A stretch of 64,000 nt of DNA from CAVAVT01 sp963592185 (GTDB lineage Bacteria; Bacillota; Negativicutes; Selenomonadales; Selenomonadaceae): positions 1 through 64,000 of the forward strand of contig CAVAVT010000001.1 of NCBI GenBank assembly GCA_963592185.1. The letters are read 5' to 3'. Numbering within the stretch: position 1 is the stretch's first letter; each line of letters begins with the position of its first letter. The position numbers and the translations under genes were made by a program. Shown piece by piece: positions 8,085 to 15,721 of this stretch. The notes beneath the pieces were generated by a model that saw nothing but the letters and a program-made list of their open reading frames with translations, was not told the DNA's origin and did not search any database.

Positions 8085-8144
8085 GTATGTTAGTCAGCCT
8101 ATGTAAAGGTTTAGACGGTGTTTGTATTTTGGAAGGAGAAAATC

Positions 8145-9173
8145 ATGTTTGGAATGTCTATGGATATAGGTATTGACCTTGGAACAGCAAATGTTCTGGT
8201 TTATATAAAAGGTAAGGGAATTGTTTTAAGAGAGCCGTCAGTTGTGGCAATTGACAAGGACACTAACAGGGTGCTGGCTGTAGGCGAGGAAGCACGCCGC
8301 ATGATAGGCCGTACACCTGGAAATATTCAGGCTATCCGCCCACTGCGTGAGGGTGTTATTGCGGACTATGATATAACTGAAACAATGATTCGCCATTTCA
8401 TTGAAAAGGTTGTGGGACATAGCTTCGTTTTCCGTCCCCGTATCATGGTATGTATTCCTTCTGGCTGCACCTTGGTTGAGCAGCGTGCGGTACAGGAGGC
8501 TGCTGAGCAGGCAGGAGCACGCCGTACACAGCTTATTGAGGAGCCATTGGCTGCGGCTATGGGCGCCGGTCTTGATATTTCTGAGCCCTGCGGATCCATG
8601 GTTGTTGATATCGGCGGCGGTACCTGCGATATTGCGGTTATCAGCCTGGGAGGAATCGTACACAGCGACAGTCTCCGTATTGCTGGTGACAAGTTCGATA
8701 GCGATATCATCGACTACATTAAGCGTCGTTTCAATCTCATGATTGGTGAGCGAACCGCTGAGGAAATTAAGATGACCATTGGTGCCGCATTCCCTGATGC
8801 AAAGGAAGGGGACATGGATATCCGTGGACGTGACCTTCTCACCGGACTTCCGAAGACTATCAATGTGACGGTTGAACAGATTGCCGAGGCTGTACACGCT
8901 TCTGTAACAAGAATTGTAGAGTCTGTAAAGAAGGTTCTTGAAAATACTGAGCCTGAGCTGGCTTCTGATATTATGGACCGTGGAATCGTACTTACTGGCG
9001 GCGGTGCAATGCTTTACGGACTGGATGAGCTCATCCGCCGTGAAACCCAGATTCCTACCTACCTTGCTGAGGATCCTCTGTCCTGCGTGGCTATTGGTAC
9101 AGGCAAGGCATTGGACAATATGGGAGTTCTTGATAACAAGGGCAAGAGCATGAGCTTTTTCAGCAAAAAATGA
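8145..9173 (+). CDS. mbl: MreB-family rod-shape protein (Mbl)
   Basis: Actin-like ATPase of 342 residues that forms membrane-associated filaments guiding cell-wall synthesis. Motifs: phosphate-1 DIGIDLGTANVLVY, phosphate-2 VVDIGGGTCDIAVI and the adenosine loop GIVLTGGGAMLYG. An amphipathic N-terminus (FGMSM) is consistent with membrane binding. ATG 8145 has GGAAGGAG upstream. Next to flgF/flgG it reproduces the B. subtilis order mbl-flhO-flhP, which favours the name mbl over mreB. The separation of Mbl from MreB rests on this synteny. Confidence 0.9.
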   Translation: MFGMSMDIGIDLGTANVLVYIKGKGIVLREPSVVAIDKDTNRVLAVGEEARRMIGRTPGNIQAIRPLREGVIADYDITETMIRHFIEKVVGHSFVFRPRIMVCIPSGCTLVEQRAVQEAAEQAGARRTQLIEEPLAAAMGAGLDISEPCGSMVVDIGGGTCDIAVISLGGIVHSDSLRIAGDKFDSDIIDYIKRRFNLMIGERTAEEIKMTIGAAFPDAKEGDMDIRGRDLLTGLPKTINVTVEQIAEAVHASVTRIVESVKKVLENTEPELASDIMDRGIVLTGGGAMLYGLDELIRRETQIPTYLAEDPLSCVAIGTGKALDNMGVLDNKGKSMSFFSKK

Positions 9174-9290
9174 GCTATCCCGAAAAGTATAGGACATTAG
9201 ATGGATTTATACTAAATGAAGAAGGATTTAAGATAAATCTTGGATAAGAAATATTATCATTAAAACCGAGCGTAAGAGGAGATGGGATAT

Positions 9291-10094
9291 ATGTGGCGTG
9301 GACTGTATACTGCAGCCACCGGTATGGTTGCCGAGACCGTGCGAACGGATACAATCGCAAACAATCTTGCTAATGCCAATACCACTGGCTTTAAGCGGGA
9401 TGATGCGGTGGATGGGGAGTTTCGTCCCATGCTCCTTAGACGTATTGGGGATCATAATGATTCCAAGGATGTTACCTCATTTAAAGGCTTTTCGGTAGGT
9501 ACAAATGCCCCTATCGTGGGGGAGCTGGGAATGGGAGCCTATACCGCTGAGGTGGCTACGGACCATGCACAGGGAGCCTTTGAAACCACTGGAAATCCCC
9601 TCGATGTGGGAATTGCCGGGGAGGGCTATTTTGCAATTGAAACACCTCAGGGTGTCCGCTACACCCGAGACGGCAATTTTTACCGGGCAGCAGATGGCAG
9701 ACTCACCACATCAAATGGACAGAATGTGCTGAACCCCCAGGGGAGGTCAATAACCATTCCTGCGGAGACATCCAGCATTATCATTGGAAGCAAGGGCGAG
9801 ATTTATGCAGACCAGGAGCTGATTGACCAGCTGCAGTTTGTGCAGTTTAATGGCGGCCCCCGTGCGGTGCTGAAGCAGGGTGACAATCTTTATTTCCCAC
9901 AGCAGGGAGCACGTCCCACAGCTGCAACTGGCGAGATTCAGCAGGGTCTTTTGGAGCGGTCCAATACCAATGTTGTATCTGAAATGGTAAACCTTATTGC
10001 AAATTATCGTGCATATGAAGCCAATTCCAAGGCGGTGCTTGCTCAGGATGAGATGCTTGAGAAGTCCGTTACACAGGTTGGTACCTTAAGCTGA
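9291..10094 (+). CDS. flgF: Flagellar proximal rod protein FlgF (FlhO-like)
   Basis: Rod/hook-family protein of 267 residues, exported by the flagellar type III system (no signal peptide). The N-terminus has the family helix MWRGLYTAATGM with NNLANANTTGFKRD, the middle has GNPLDVGIAGEGYFAIETPQG, and the C-terminus has the ERSNTNVVSEMVNLIANYRAYEANSKA helix (20-residue limit aside, the key part is NVVSEMVNLIANYRAYE). ATG 9291 lies 9 nt after AGAGGAG; ATG 9282 would abut that site. flgG follows after 37 bp. Confidence 0.92.
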   Translation: MWRGLYTAATGMVAETVRTDTIANNLANANTTGFKRDDAVDGEFRPMLLRRIGDHNDSKDVTSFKGFSVGTNAPIVGELGMGAYTAEVATDHAQGAFETTGNPLDVGIAGEGYFAIETPQGVRYTRDGNFYRAADGRLTTSNGQNVLNPQGRSITIPAETSSIIIGSKGEIYADQELIDQLQFVQFNGGPRAVLKQGDNLYFPQQGARPTAATGEIQQGLLERSNTNVVSEMVNLIANYRAYEANSKAVLAQDEMLEKSVTQVGTLS

Positions 10095-10131
10095 TATTTT
10101 TAATTAATGATATGTGAGGAGTTTTTGCCTT

Positions 10132-10926
10132 ATGATGAGAGCGCTTTGGTCCGCAGCTTCTGGAATGAAGACCCAGCAGACACAGATGGATGTAATTTCT
10201 AACAACCTTGCGAATGTAAATACCACAGGCAATAAGAAGCAGAGGGCTGAGTTTCAGGATTTGATTTACCAGAATATGAGGGATGCAGGTGCTGCCAGCG
10301 GTGCGGACAATACGTATCCTACAGGCCTTCAGATAGGACTTGGCTCTCGTCTTTCCGCAACAAACCGTATTTTCACACAGGGCAATCTGCAGGAAACAGG
10401 CAATCCTACAGATATTTCCATTGAGGGCGAGGGATTCTTCCAGATTCTCATGCCAGACGGATCCACCGCATATACTCGTGATGGTTCCTTCAAGCTGGAT
10501 TCTGAGCGCAATCTGGTAACTTCTGATGGATATCCGTTGCTGGAGAATATTACTATTGATGCCAATGCCCCCAGTGATAGCATTGTTATTGCCAGTGACG
10601 GACAGGTATCCGACAAGGTAGCAGGACAGACTAATTCTAATCCAGTTGGACAGATTCAGCTTGCCCGCTTTGTAAATCCTTCCGGACTTACAGCTATTGG
10701 CAAGAATCTTTTTGTAGAGTCCGATGCCTCTGGAGAGGCTATTGTGAACAACCCGGGAACAGATGGAACAGGTACTTTGGTACAGAACACTTTGGAGATG
10801 TCTAACGTTCAGGTCGTTGAGGAAATGGTAAATATGATTATTGCACAGCGTGCTTATGAGTCTGATTCCAAGGCGATTACAACCTCTGACTCCATGCTGG
10901 AAATTGCCAACGGACTTAAGAGATAA
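10132..10926 (+). CDS. flgG: Flagellar distal rod protein FlgG (FlhP-like)
   Basis: Distal rod subunit, 264 residues, same architecture as FlgF: N-terminal MRALWSAASGM and SNNLANVNTTGNKKQR, central GNPTDISIEGEGFFQI, and C-terminal SNVQVVEEMVNMIIAQRAYE. Length fits FlgG (about 260). Start ATG 10132 (or the adjacent ATG 10135) follows TGAGGAG. Only 2 bp separate its stop from the flgA start. Confidence 0.94.
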   Translation: MMRALWSAASGMKTQQTQMDVISNNLANVNTTGNKKQRAEFQDLIYQNMRDAGAASGADNTYPTGLQIGLGSRLSATNRIFTQGNLQETGNPTDISIEGEGFFQILMPDGSTAYTRDGSFKLDSERNLVTSDGYPLLENITIDANAPSDSIVIASDGQVSDKVAGQTNSNPVGQIQLARFVNPSGLTAIGKNLFVESDASGEAIVNNPGTDGTGTLVQNTLEMSNVQVVEEMVNMIIAQRAYESDSKAITTSDSMLEIANGLKR

Positions 10927-10928
10927 TC

Positions 10929-11696
10929 ATGCTTTTTAGAGTAATTGCTGTTCTGATGGGGCTTGCAATGATGGTGGGTTTTGGATATGCCCATGTTGAT
11001 TTTCCCGTAAGGGCTGAGGCGGCCCCGGTGAAAAATGGGATTGTGCTGAGTCAGAAAATAATTGACAAGAATCTGGAACAGCAGGCTGTAATGCATTTGG
11101 AACAGGTGCTGAAGGAACAGGGAGAATCCCGGCGGTATGTTATTGAATCTGTAAGGATTCCAAAGCAGCTGAGACTGCCTCCGGGGAACATTACCTACGA
11201 TGTGAATATCAAAAATGGTCTCAGGTATCACAACATGATTCAGGTTACTGTGCATGTGCTGGTAAATGGGGAGGAATATACAGCTGTAAACTGTACCATG
11301 AGGGTCAGGGTTTATGAGCCAATGGTTTCTGCAGCAAAAGATATTCTTCCAGAGGTTCCGATTACCGCTTCTGACCTTCGGAATGACGAAAGGGAAGTGG
11401 ACAGCCGTGCCTTGAAGTATTATACTTCTCCAGAGCAGATTATTGGAAAAGTGTCCAACCGGCTGATAAAGGTTGGAACTATCCTGAAGCCCTCCATGCT
11501 CAGAGGTCCCATCATAATGTATGCCGGGGATGAGATTACGTTGATATCCAATTACAACGGTGTGCAGATAAAGACTCCCGGAATAGCCACCCAGCCGGGC
11601 CGTGAGGGCATTATTATCAAGGTGAAAAATGCTTCCTCCGGGAAGGTATTGAAGGGCCGTGTGCTGGATGCCCATAGTGTTGAAATATTAAATTAA
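10929..11696 (+). CDS. flgA: Flagellar P-ring assembly chaperone FlgA
   Basis: Periplasmic chaperone for FlgI, 255 residues. It has an N-terminal hydrophobic signal (residues about 3-30 ending in AEA), a beta-rich middle, and a C-terminal SAF domain (KVGTILKPSMLRGPIIMYAG, then NGVQIKTPGIATQPGREG and the final ..RVLDAHSVEI signature). A Gram-positive cell would not need it; its presence with flgH/flgI agrees with an outer membrane. The start has only a weak ribosome site, so it may rely on coupling to flgG. Confidence 0.9.
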   Translation: MLFRVIAVLMGLAMMVGFGYAHVDFPVRAEAAPVKNGIVLSQKIIDKNLEQQAVMHLEQVLKEQGESRRYVIESVRIPKQLRLPPGNITYDVNIKNGLRYHNMIQVTVHVLVNGEEYTAVNCTMRVRVYEPMVSAAKDILPEVPITASDLRNDEREVDSRALKYYTSPEQIIGKVSNRLIKVGTILKPSMLRGPIIMYAGDEITLISNYNGVQIKTPGIATQPGREGIIIKVKNASSGKVLKGRVLDAHSVEILN

Positions 11697-11740
11697 TTTT
11701 TCATTGATGTATTCTTCAAGTTAAAAGGCAGGTGGAGCAG

Positions 11741-12358
11741 ATGAACAAAAAGCATATTGCACTCTTAGCAGCTGCGCTGATGATTGGCGTTACAGCCTGC
11801 AGCGGAGCGGTACAGCCATCGCAGGCTGAGGCGGTGTCCCTTTGGTCCTCACAGGAGGATGGATATTCCGGGGGAAATATTTTTGCTGACCGAAAGGCAA
11901 GGCATGTGGGGGATATTCTTACAATTATCATAAGTGAGTCCACTACTACATCTGCCTCAAAGTCTACAAGCAACAGCAAAAACGGCAATCAGAATCTTGC
12001 TGCTGGAACCGGCATATTCGGCTTTCTGGCGGCTGCATCGGCAAGTCAGAGTGACAGTTTTTCCGCAAATGGCAAGGCTTCTGATACAAACTCCGTAAAG
12101 GGACGTGTAACGGTTACTGTTGTGGAAGAAAAGCCAAATGGCAATCTTGTGGTAGAGGGAACCCAGTCAATTTGGCAGAACAAGGATGAGCATAAGATTA
12201 CTCTCCGGGGAGTTGTCCGGGCAGATGATATTACAGCAAGTAATACAGTTCCATCCACCCAGGTGGCGGATGCTACTTTGAAGTTTGACGGCAAGGGTCC
12301 GTTGAATGCCAAGCAGCGTCAGGGCATTCTTACCCAGATATTCAATATTTTGTTCTAA
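11741..12358 (+). CDS. flgH: Flagellar L-ring lipoprotein FlgH
   Basis: Outer-membrane ring protein, 205 residues. The signal ends in a lipobox VTAC with Cys20 as the lipidation site. The mature part carries the family motifs SLWSS, NIFADRKARHVGDILTI and NGNLVVEGTQ, and ends GILTQIFNILF. ATG 11741 is preceded by AGGTGGAG; an in-frame GTG at 11732 lies inside that site. It is direct evidence for an outer membrane with a ring-anchored flagellum. Confidence 0.93.
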   Translation: MNKKHIALLAAALMIGVTACSGAVQPSQAEAVSLWSSQEDGYSGGNIFADRKARHVGDILTIIISESTTTSASKSTSNSKNGNQNLAAGTGIFGFLAAASASQSDSFSANGKASDTNSVKGRVTVTVVEEKPNGNLVVEGTQSIWQNKDEHKITLRGVVRADDITASNTVPSTQVADATLKFDGKGPLNAKQRQGILTQIFNILF

Positions 12359-12374
12359 TTTCGGAGGCATATGC

Positions 12375-13481
12375 ATGAAAAAGTTTATTTCCATAATTAC
12401 GCTGCTCTGCGTTATGCTGACAGCAACTGCCGCATTTGCCCAGTCTGCAACAACTAGAATAAAGGACATAGCCAAGGTTCAGGGGGTGCGCTCCAATCAG
12501 CTGGTGGGCTACGGACTTGTAATGGGTCTTAACGGCACAGGGGATTCCAATAAATCCCTTCAGACCATTCAGTCCATCGGCAGTGCGCTGAAAAGCTTTG
12601 GTGTAAATATTGACACCAGCTCCCTGAAGCCGAAAAATATTGCTGCGGTAATGGTAACAGCCACGCTGCCTCCCTTCGTTCGAGAAGGAGATACCATAGA
12701 TGTAACGGTTTCTTCCATGGGTGATGCCAAGAGCATACAGGGCGGAACTTTGGTTCAGACTCCACTCCGTGCAGGCAATGGTGAGATTTACGCTGTGGCA
12801 CAGGGGGCTGTGTCCACTGGCGGTTTTGTGGCTGGACGTGGAAGTAATACCGCTCAGAAAAATTTCCCAACCGTTGGTACAACTCCCAACGGAGCTATTG
12901 TGGAGCGCACTGTTGAGGATACTTTAGGCACCAATGGAAGGATTTCCCTTTCACTGGCAAAGCCTGATTTTACCACAGCGTCAAACATCGTGGAGTCAAT
13001 TAATGCACAGTTTGGAGGAATTGCATCGGCTGCAAATCCGGGCCGCATAGATATTAATATTCCGGGGTACTACAGGAACAATGTGGTGGGATTTGTTGCA
13101 AGCCTTGAGGAGCTTTATGTAACTCCTGACAACATTGCAAAGGTAGTTGTAAACGAGCGCACAGGAACCATAGTTATGGGGGGAAACATCTCTGTGGACG
13201 ATGTGGCAATTACCCAGGGCGGTCTCAGCATAACTGTTTCAAAGAATTACAATGTAAGCCAGCCAGCACCTTTTTCGCCTGGAAGCACTGTTGTTACAAA
13301 GCAGTCCGAGGTGGATACAGCGGAGGATAAGGCAAATTCCATTGTACTTCCAGCGACCTCCAATATCAGCGACATTGTTGGAGCACTGAATTCTGTAGGG
13401 GCAACTCCAAGGGATATTATCTCTATTTTGCAGGCTATTAAGGCGGCAGGAGCTCTTCATGCAGATCTTGAGATTATTTGA
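12375..13481 (+). CDS. flgI: Flagellar P-ring protein FlgI
   Basis: Periplasmic ring subunit, 368 residues, with a signal peptide (MKKFISIITLL... cut after AFA near residue 22). Family motifs: TTRIKDIAKVQGVRSNQLVGYGLV-type N-terminus, GLNGTGD, GGTLVQTPLRAGNGEIYAVAQG-type region, VVNERTGTIVMGGN and a C-terminal VGALNSVGATPRDIISILQA segment. ATG 12375 follows GGAGG (12363-12367) at 7 nt. It lies 16 bp after flgH. Confidence 0.94.
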   Translation: MKKFISIITLLCVMLTATAAFAQSATTRIKDIAKVQGVRSNQLVGYGLVMGLNGTGDSNKSLQTIQSIGSALKSFGVNIDTSSLKPKNIAAVMVTATLPPFVREGDTIDVTVSSMGDAKSIQGGTLVQTPLRAGNGEIYAVAQGAVSTGGFVAGRGSNTAQKNFPTVGTTPNGAIVERTVEDTLGTNGRISLSLAKPDFTTASNIVESINAQFGGIASAANPGRIDINIPGYYRNNVVGFVASLEELYVTPDNIAKVVVNERTGTIVMGGNISVDDVAITQGGLSITVSKNYNVSQPAPFSPGSTVVTKQSEVDTAEDKANSIVLPATSNISDIVGALNSVGATPRDIISILQAIKAAGALHADLEII

Positions 13482-13496
13482 TGAGGAGTGAGGGCT

Positions 13497-13943
13497 ATGC
13501 AGATTTCAGGTATTGACAGCTCTATGCTGACAAATGCAGATATGACGAGACAGCAGGTCCGGGCACAGCGTTTTACTCAGGATATGAACAGACTTCACAA
13601 TAGTGCTGAGGTATCTGCAGCTGGTACTCTTGATGGGGCTGCGGCAAAGCAGGCGGCGGAGGATAAGAAGCTCCGGGAGGCATGTCAGGATTTTGAGGCA
13701 ATGTTCATGAGCATCATGTACAAGCAGATGCGGAACACGGTTCCGGAAAATGAACTTTTTGGAAAGTCCAACGGAGAGAAAATCTTCGAGTCCATGCTGG
13801 ATGATGAGGTTATGAAAAATGCTTCCAAGGCTGGCGGCGTAGGTCTTGGTGATATGCTGTACAGACAGCTGAAGCTGGAGACAAAATCCCAGCAGGATAC
13901 ACAGAATGCTTTTATACGAATGAAGAATCAACAGGAAAAGTAG
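13497..13943 (+). CDS. flgJ: FlgJ-type rod-cap protein (N-terminal domain only)
   Basis: A 148-residue protein matching the N-terminal rod-scaffold half of FlgJ: LREACQDFEAMFMSIMYKQM, ELFGKSNGEKIFESMLDDE and GGVGLGDMLYRQL. The C-terminal glucosaminidase half of E. coli/Salmonella FlgJ (about 160 residues) is missing, so wall opening for the rod must be done by another enzyme. ATG 13497 lies 8 nt after GAGGAG. The terminator at 13956 closes the flagellar run. Confidence 0.88.
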   Translation: MQISGIDSSMLTNADMTRQQVRAQRFTQDMNRLHNSAEVSAAGTLDGAAAKQAAEDKKLREACQDFEAMFMSIMYKQMRNTVPENELFGKSNGEKIFESMLDDEVMKNASKAGGVGLGDMLYRQLKLETKSQQDTQNAFIRMKNQQEK

Positions 13944-13955
13944 TTTTCCTGAGGG

Positions 13956-13995
13956 CCCCCGACTAGAGCAAGGCTCTAAGGTGTCGGGGGTTTTT
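13956..13995 (+). terminator. Terminator of the flagellar operon
   Basis: Eight-bp stem CCCCCGAC/GTCGGGGG enclosing a second stem TAGAGC-AAG-GCTCTA, then five T, 12 bp after flgJ. Confidence 0.93.
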
Positions 13996-14100
13996 CAACG
14001 GAATTATGTTTACATTAATTTTTCAAAATGCTTTGCTATTCTGTACAGTATGGCAAAGTATGTTAAGGTATGTCACGGGAAATCAGGAGATGCTCAATAG

Positions 14101-15603
14101 ATGAAAATTATTTCAAGAAAGTTGTTAAAGAAGGAAGCCGGGATTTTGGCTGCGGCTATGATATTTTGCGGCACGGGTCTTGGAAATGATATAAAGCCGA
14201 TATATTATACTTCAGCTGAAGCTGCGGCAGTAACCTCTAAGACAAATACTGATGGGAAGACTGCCCAGCCAGCGGTAAAGAAAAATACTACGCCTACACT
14301 TACCGGTGTCCGGCTGGGGCATAGCTCCGCAAGGGACCGGGTGGTTTTTGACCTTACAGCAAAGGCCAAGGCATACAATGTGGTAAGTTCCCAGGATGGA
14401 AAGACACTGACGGTAAATCTCACCGGGGTGGAAATGCCAGTCTCACAGCCAGTAATAAAAAGCCGGCTGATTAAGGGGATTGTGGTTTCTAAAACAGCCA
14501 CAGGCATAAAGGCGGTAATAACCCTTTCTGAAAAGGGTATTTTCTCCATCAACTCCATGGCAAATCCGGACAGGGTGTTCATTGATATAACTGAGGAGGA
14601 AAAGCTGGTTGTAACCCAGCCAGCAGATGGACTGACCCTCAGTACCTACGTTACCCACACCAGCGCCGGAAGGCTTAAGGGATGGTTTTTGGATGTGGAC
14701 CTTACGAAGCTGAAGCTTTCCGTAGCTTTGGGCAACGGCTCCATTGCAGGAGGACGTGAGAGGCTTAGCAATATTTCCGATGACCTTCAGGCAATGGCGG
14801 CTATCAACGGCGGATATTTTGCTTCAGATGGTTCACTTATCGGCGCTACAAGGATAGATGGTGTTACAACTGGAACTGTTTACTATACCAGAACATCCCT
14901 TGGAATCATGCAGGATGGAACCCTTAGAATCGCTCCGGTGGACTACAGCGGTGTTGTAAGCATAAATCAGCATACCTGGCCTGTTGGGGGTGTGGACTGC
15001 GAGCGTGGTGCGGACAGTGCGGTGGTGTATAACTCCTATTTTGGCTCCACCACCGGAACCAACGAATACGGCAAGGAATACATTGTGAGAAACGGAAAGG
15101 TAACGGCCATCGGCGTAGGAAATTCTCCGATTCCTCAGGACGGATATGTTATTTCCCTTCACGGCAGTGCAATGGAGGCATTTAAGGATGCCAAGGTAGG
15201 GGATACAGCCGAATTTTATGAGGATTACGGTGTGCGCTTAAACGATGCGCCGGATATTCTTGGTGCAGGACCAAAGCTTCTTACCAATGGAATGGTGGAC
15301 GTGACAGCGGATGCTGAGCAGTTCCCAAGCGATATCCGTGTGGGACGCGCTCCAAGGACAGCAATTGGAATCACAAAAGAAGGGCACGCTCTTCTGGCGG
15401 TGATAGATGGACGTTCTGAGGACAGTGTTGGCGTGACCCTTACAGAGCTTGCCCGGTACATGAAGCAGTTCGGCGCTGTGGAGGCAATGAATCTTGACGG
15501 CGGCGGCTCCTCGGAGATGGTACTGGGAGGCAGTATACTGAACAGCCCTTCAGACGGCGGTGAAAGACCTGTAGGCAGTGCGCTTATTGTTACAGCAAAA
15601 TAA
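14101..15603 (+). CDS. Exported AMIN / phosphodiester glycosidase (NAGPA-type) protein
   Basis: A 500-residue exported protein. N-terminal signal (about residues 1-42, ending AEA), a low-complexity Thr/Lys linker, an AMIN-like beta domain (about 60-165; RDRVVFDLTAKAKAYNVV, wall-binding in amidases), then a phosphodiester-glycosidase (NAGPA/DUF2233-type) domain to the end with MAAINGGYFASDG, GAGPKLLTNG, RAPRTAIGI and MNLDGGGSSEM. Such enzymes remove GlcNAc from a phosphodiester or act on cell-wall glycans; the substrate here is unknown. AMIN suggests action near peptidoglycan. Transcribed alone after the flagellar terminator. Confidence 0.85.
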   Translation: MKIISRKLLKKEAGILAAAMIFCGTGLGNDIKPIYYTSAEAAAVTSKTNTDGKTAQPAVKKNTTPTLTGVRLGHSSARDRVVFDLTAKAKAYNVVSSQDGKTLTVNLTGVEMPVSQPVIKSRLIKGIVVSKTATGIKAVITLSEKGIFSINSMANPDRVFIDITEEEKLVVTQPADGLTLSTYVTHTSAGRLKGWFLDVDLTKLKLSVALGNGSIAGGRERLSNISDDLQAMAAINGGYFASDGSLIGATRIDGVTTGTVYYTRTSLGIMQDGTLRIAPVDYSGVVSINQHTWPVGGVDCERGADSAVVYNSYFGSTTGTNEYGKEYIVRNGKVTAIGVGNSPIPQDGYVISLHGSAMEAFKDAKVGDTAEFYEDYGVRLNDAPDILGAGPKLLTNGMVDVTADAEQFPSDIRVGRAPRTAIGITKEGHALLAVIDGRSEDSVGVTLTELARYMKQFGAVEAMNLDGGGSSEMVLGGSILNSPSDGGERPVGSALIVTAK

Positions 15604-15637
15604 CCATTTGGCATGGAAAAGCTAACAAGGATTTTTC

Positions 15638-15665
15638 TTGCACTTCCCGACCAATGATATATAAT
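15638..15665 (+). promoter_or_regulatory. Promoter of the S55-like protease gene
   Basis: TTGCAC is followed after 16 bp by TATAAT, about 57 bp upstream of the start. Confidence 0.55.
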
Positions 15666-15721
15666 TAATAGGATAGAATAATTATTGGATTTATAGAATT
15701 ATAATGATGAGGTGTATTTTT

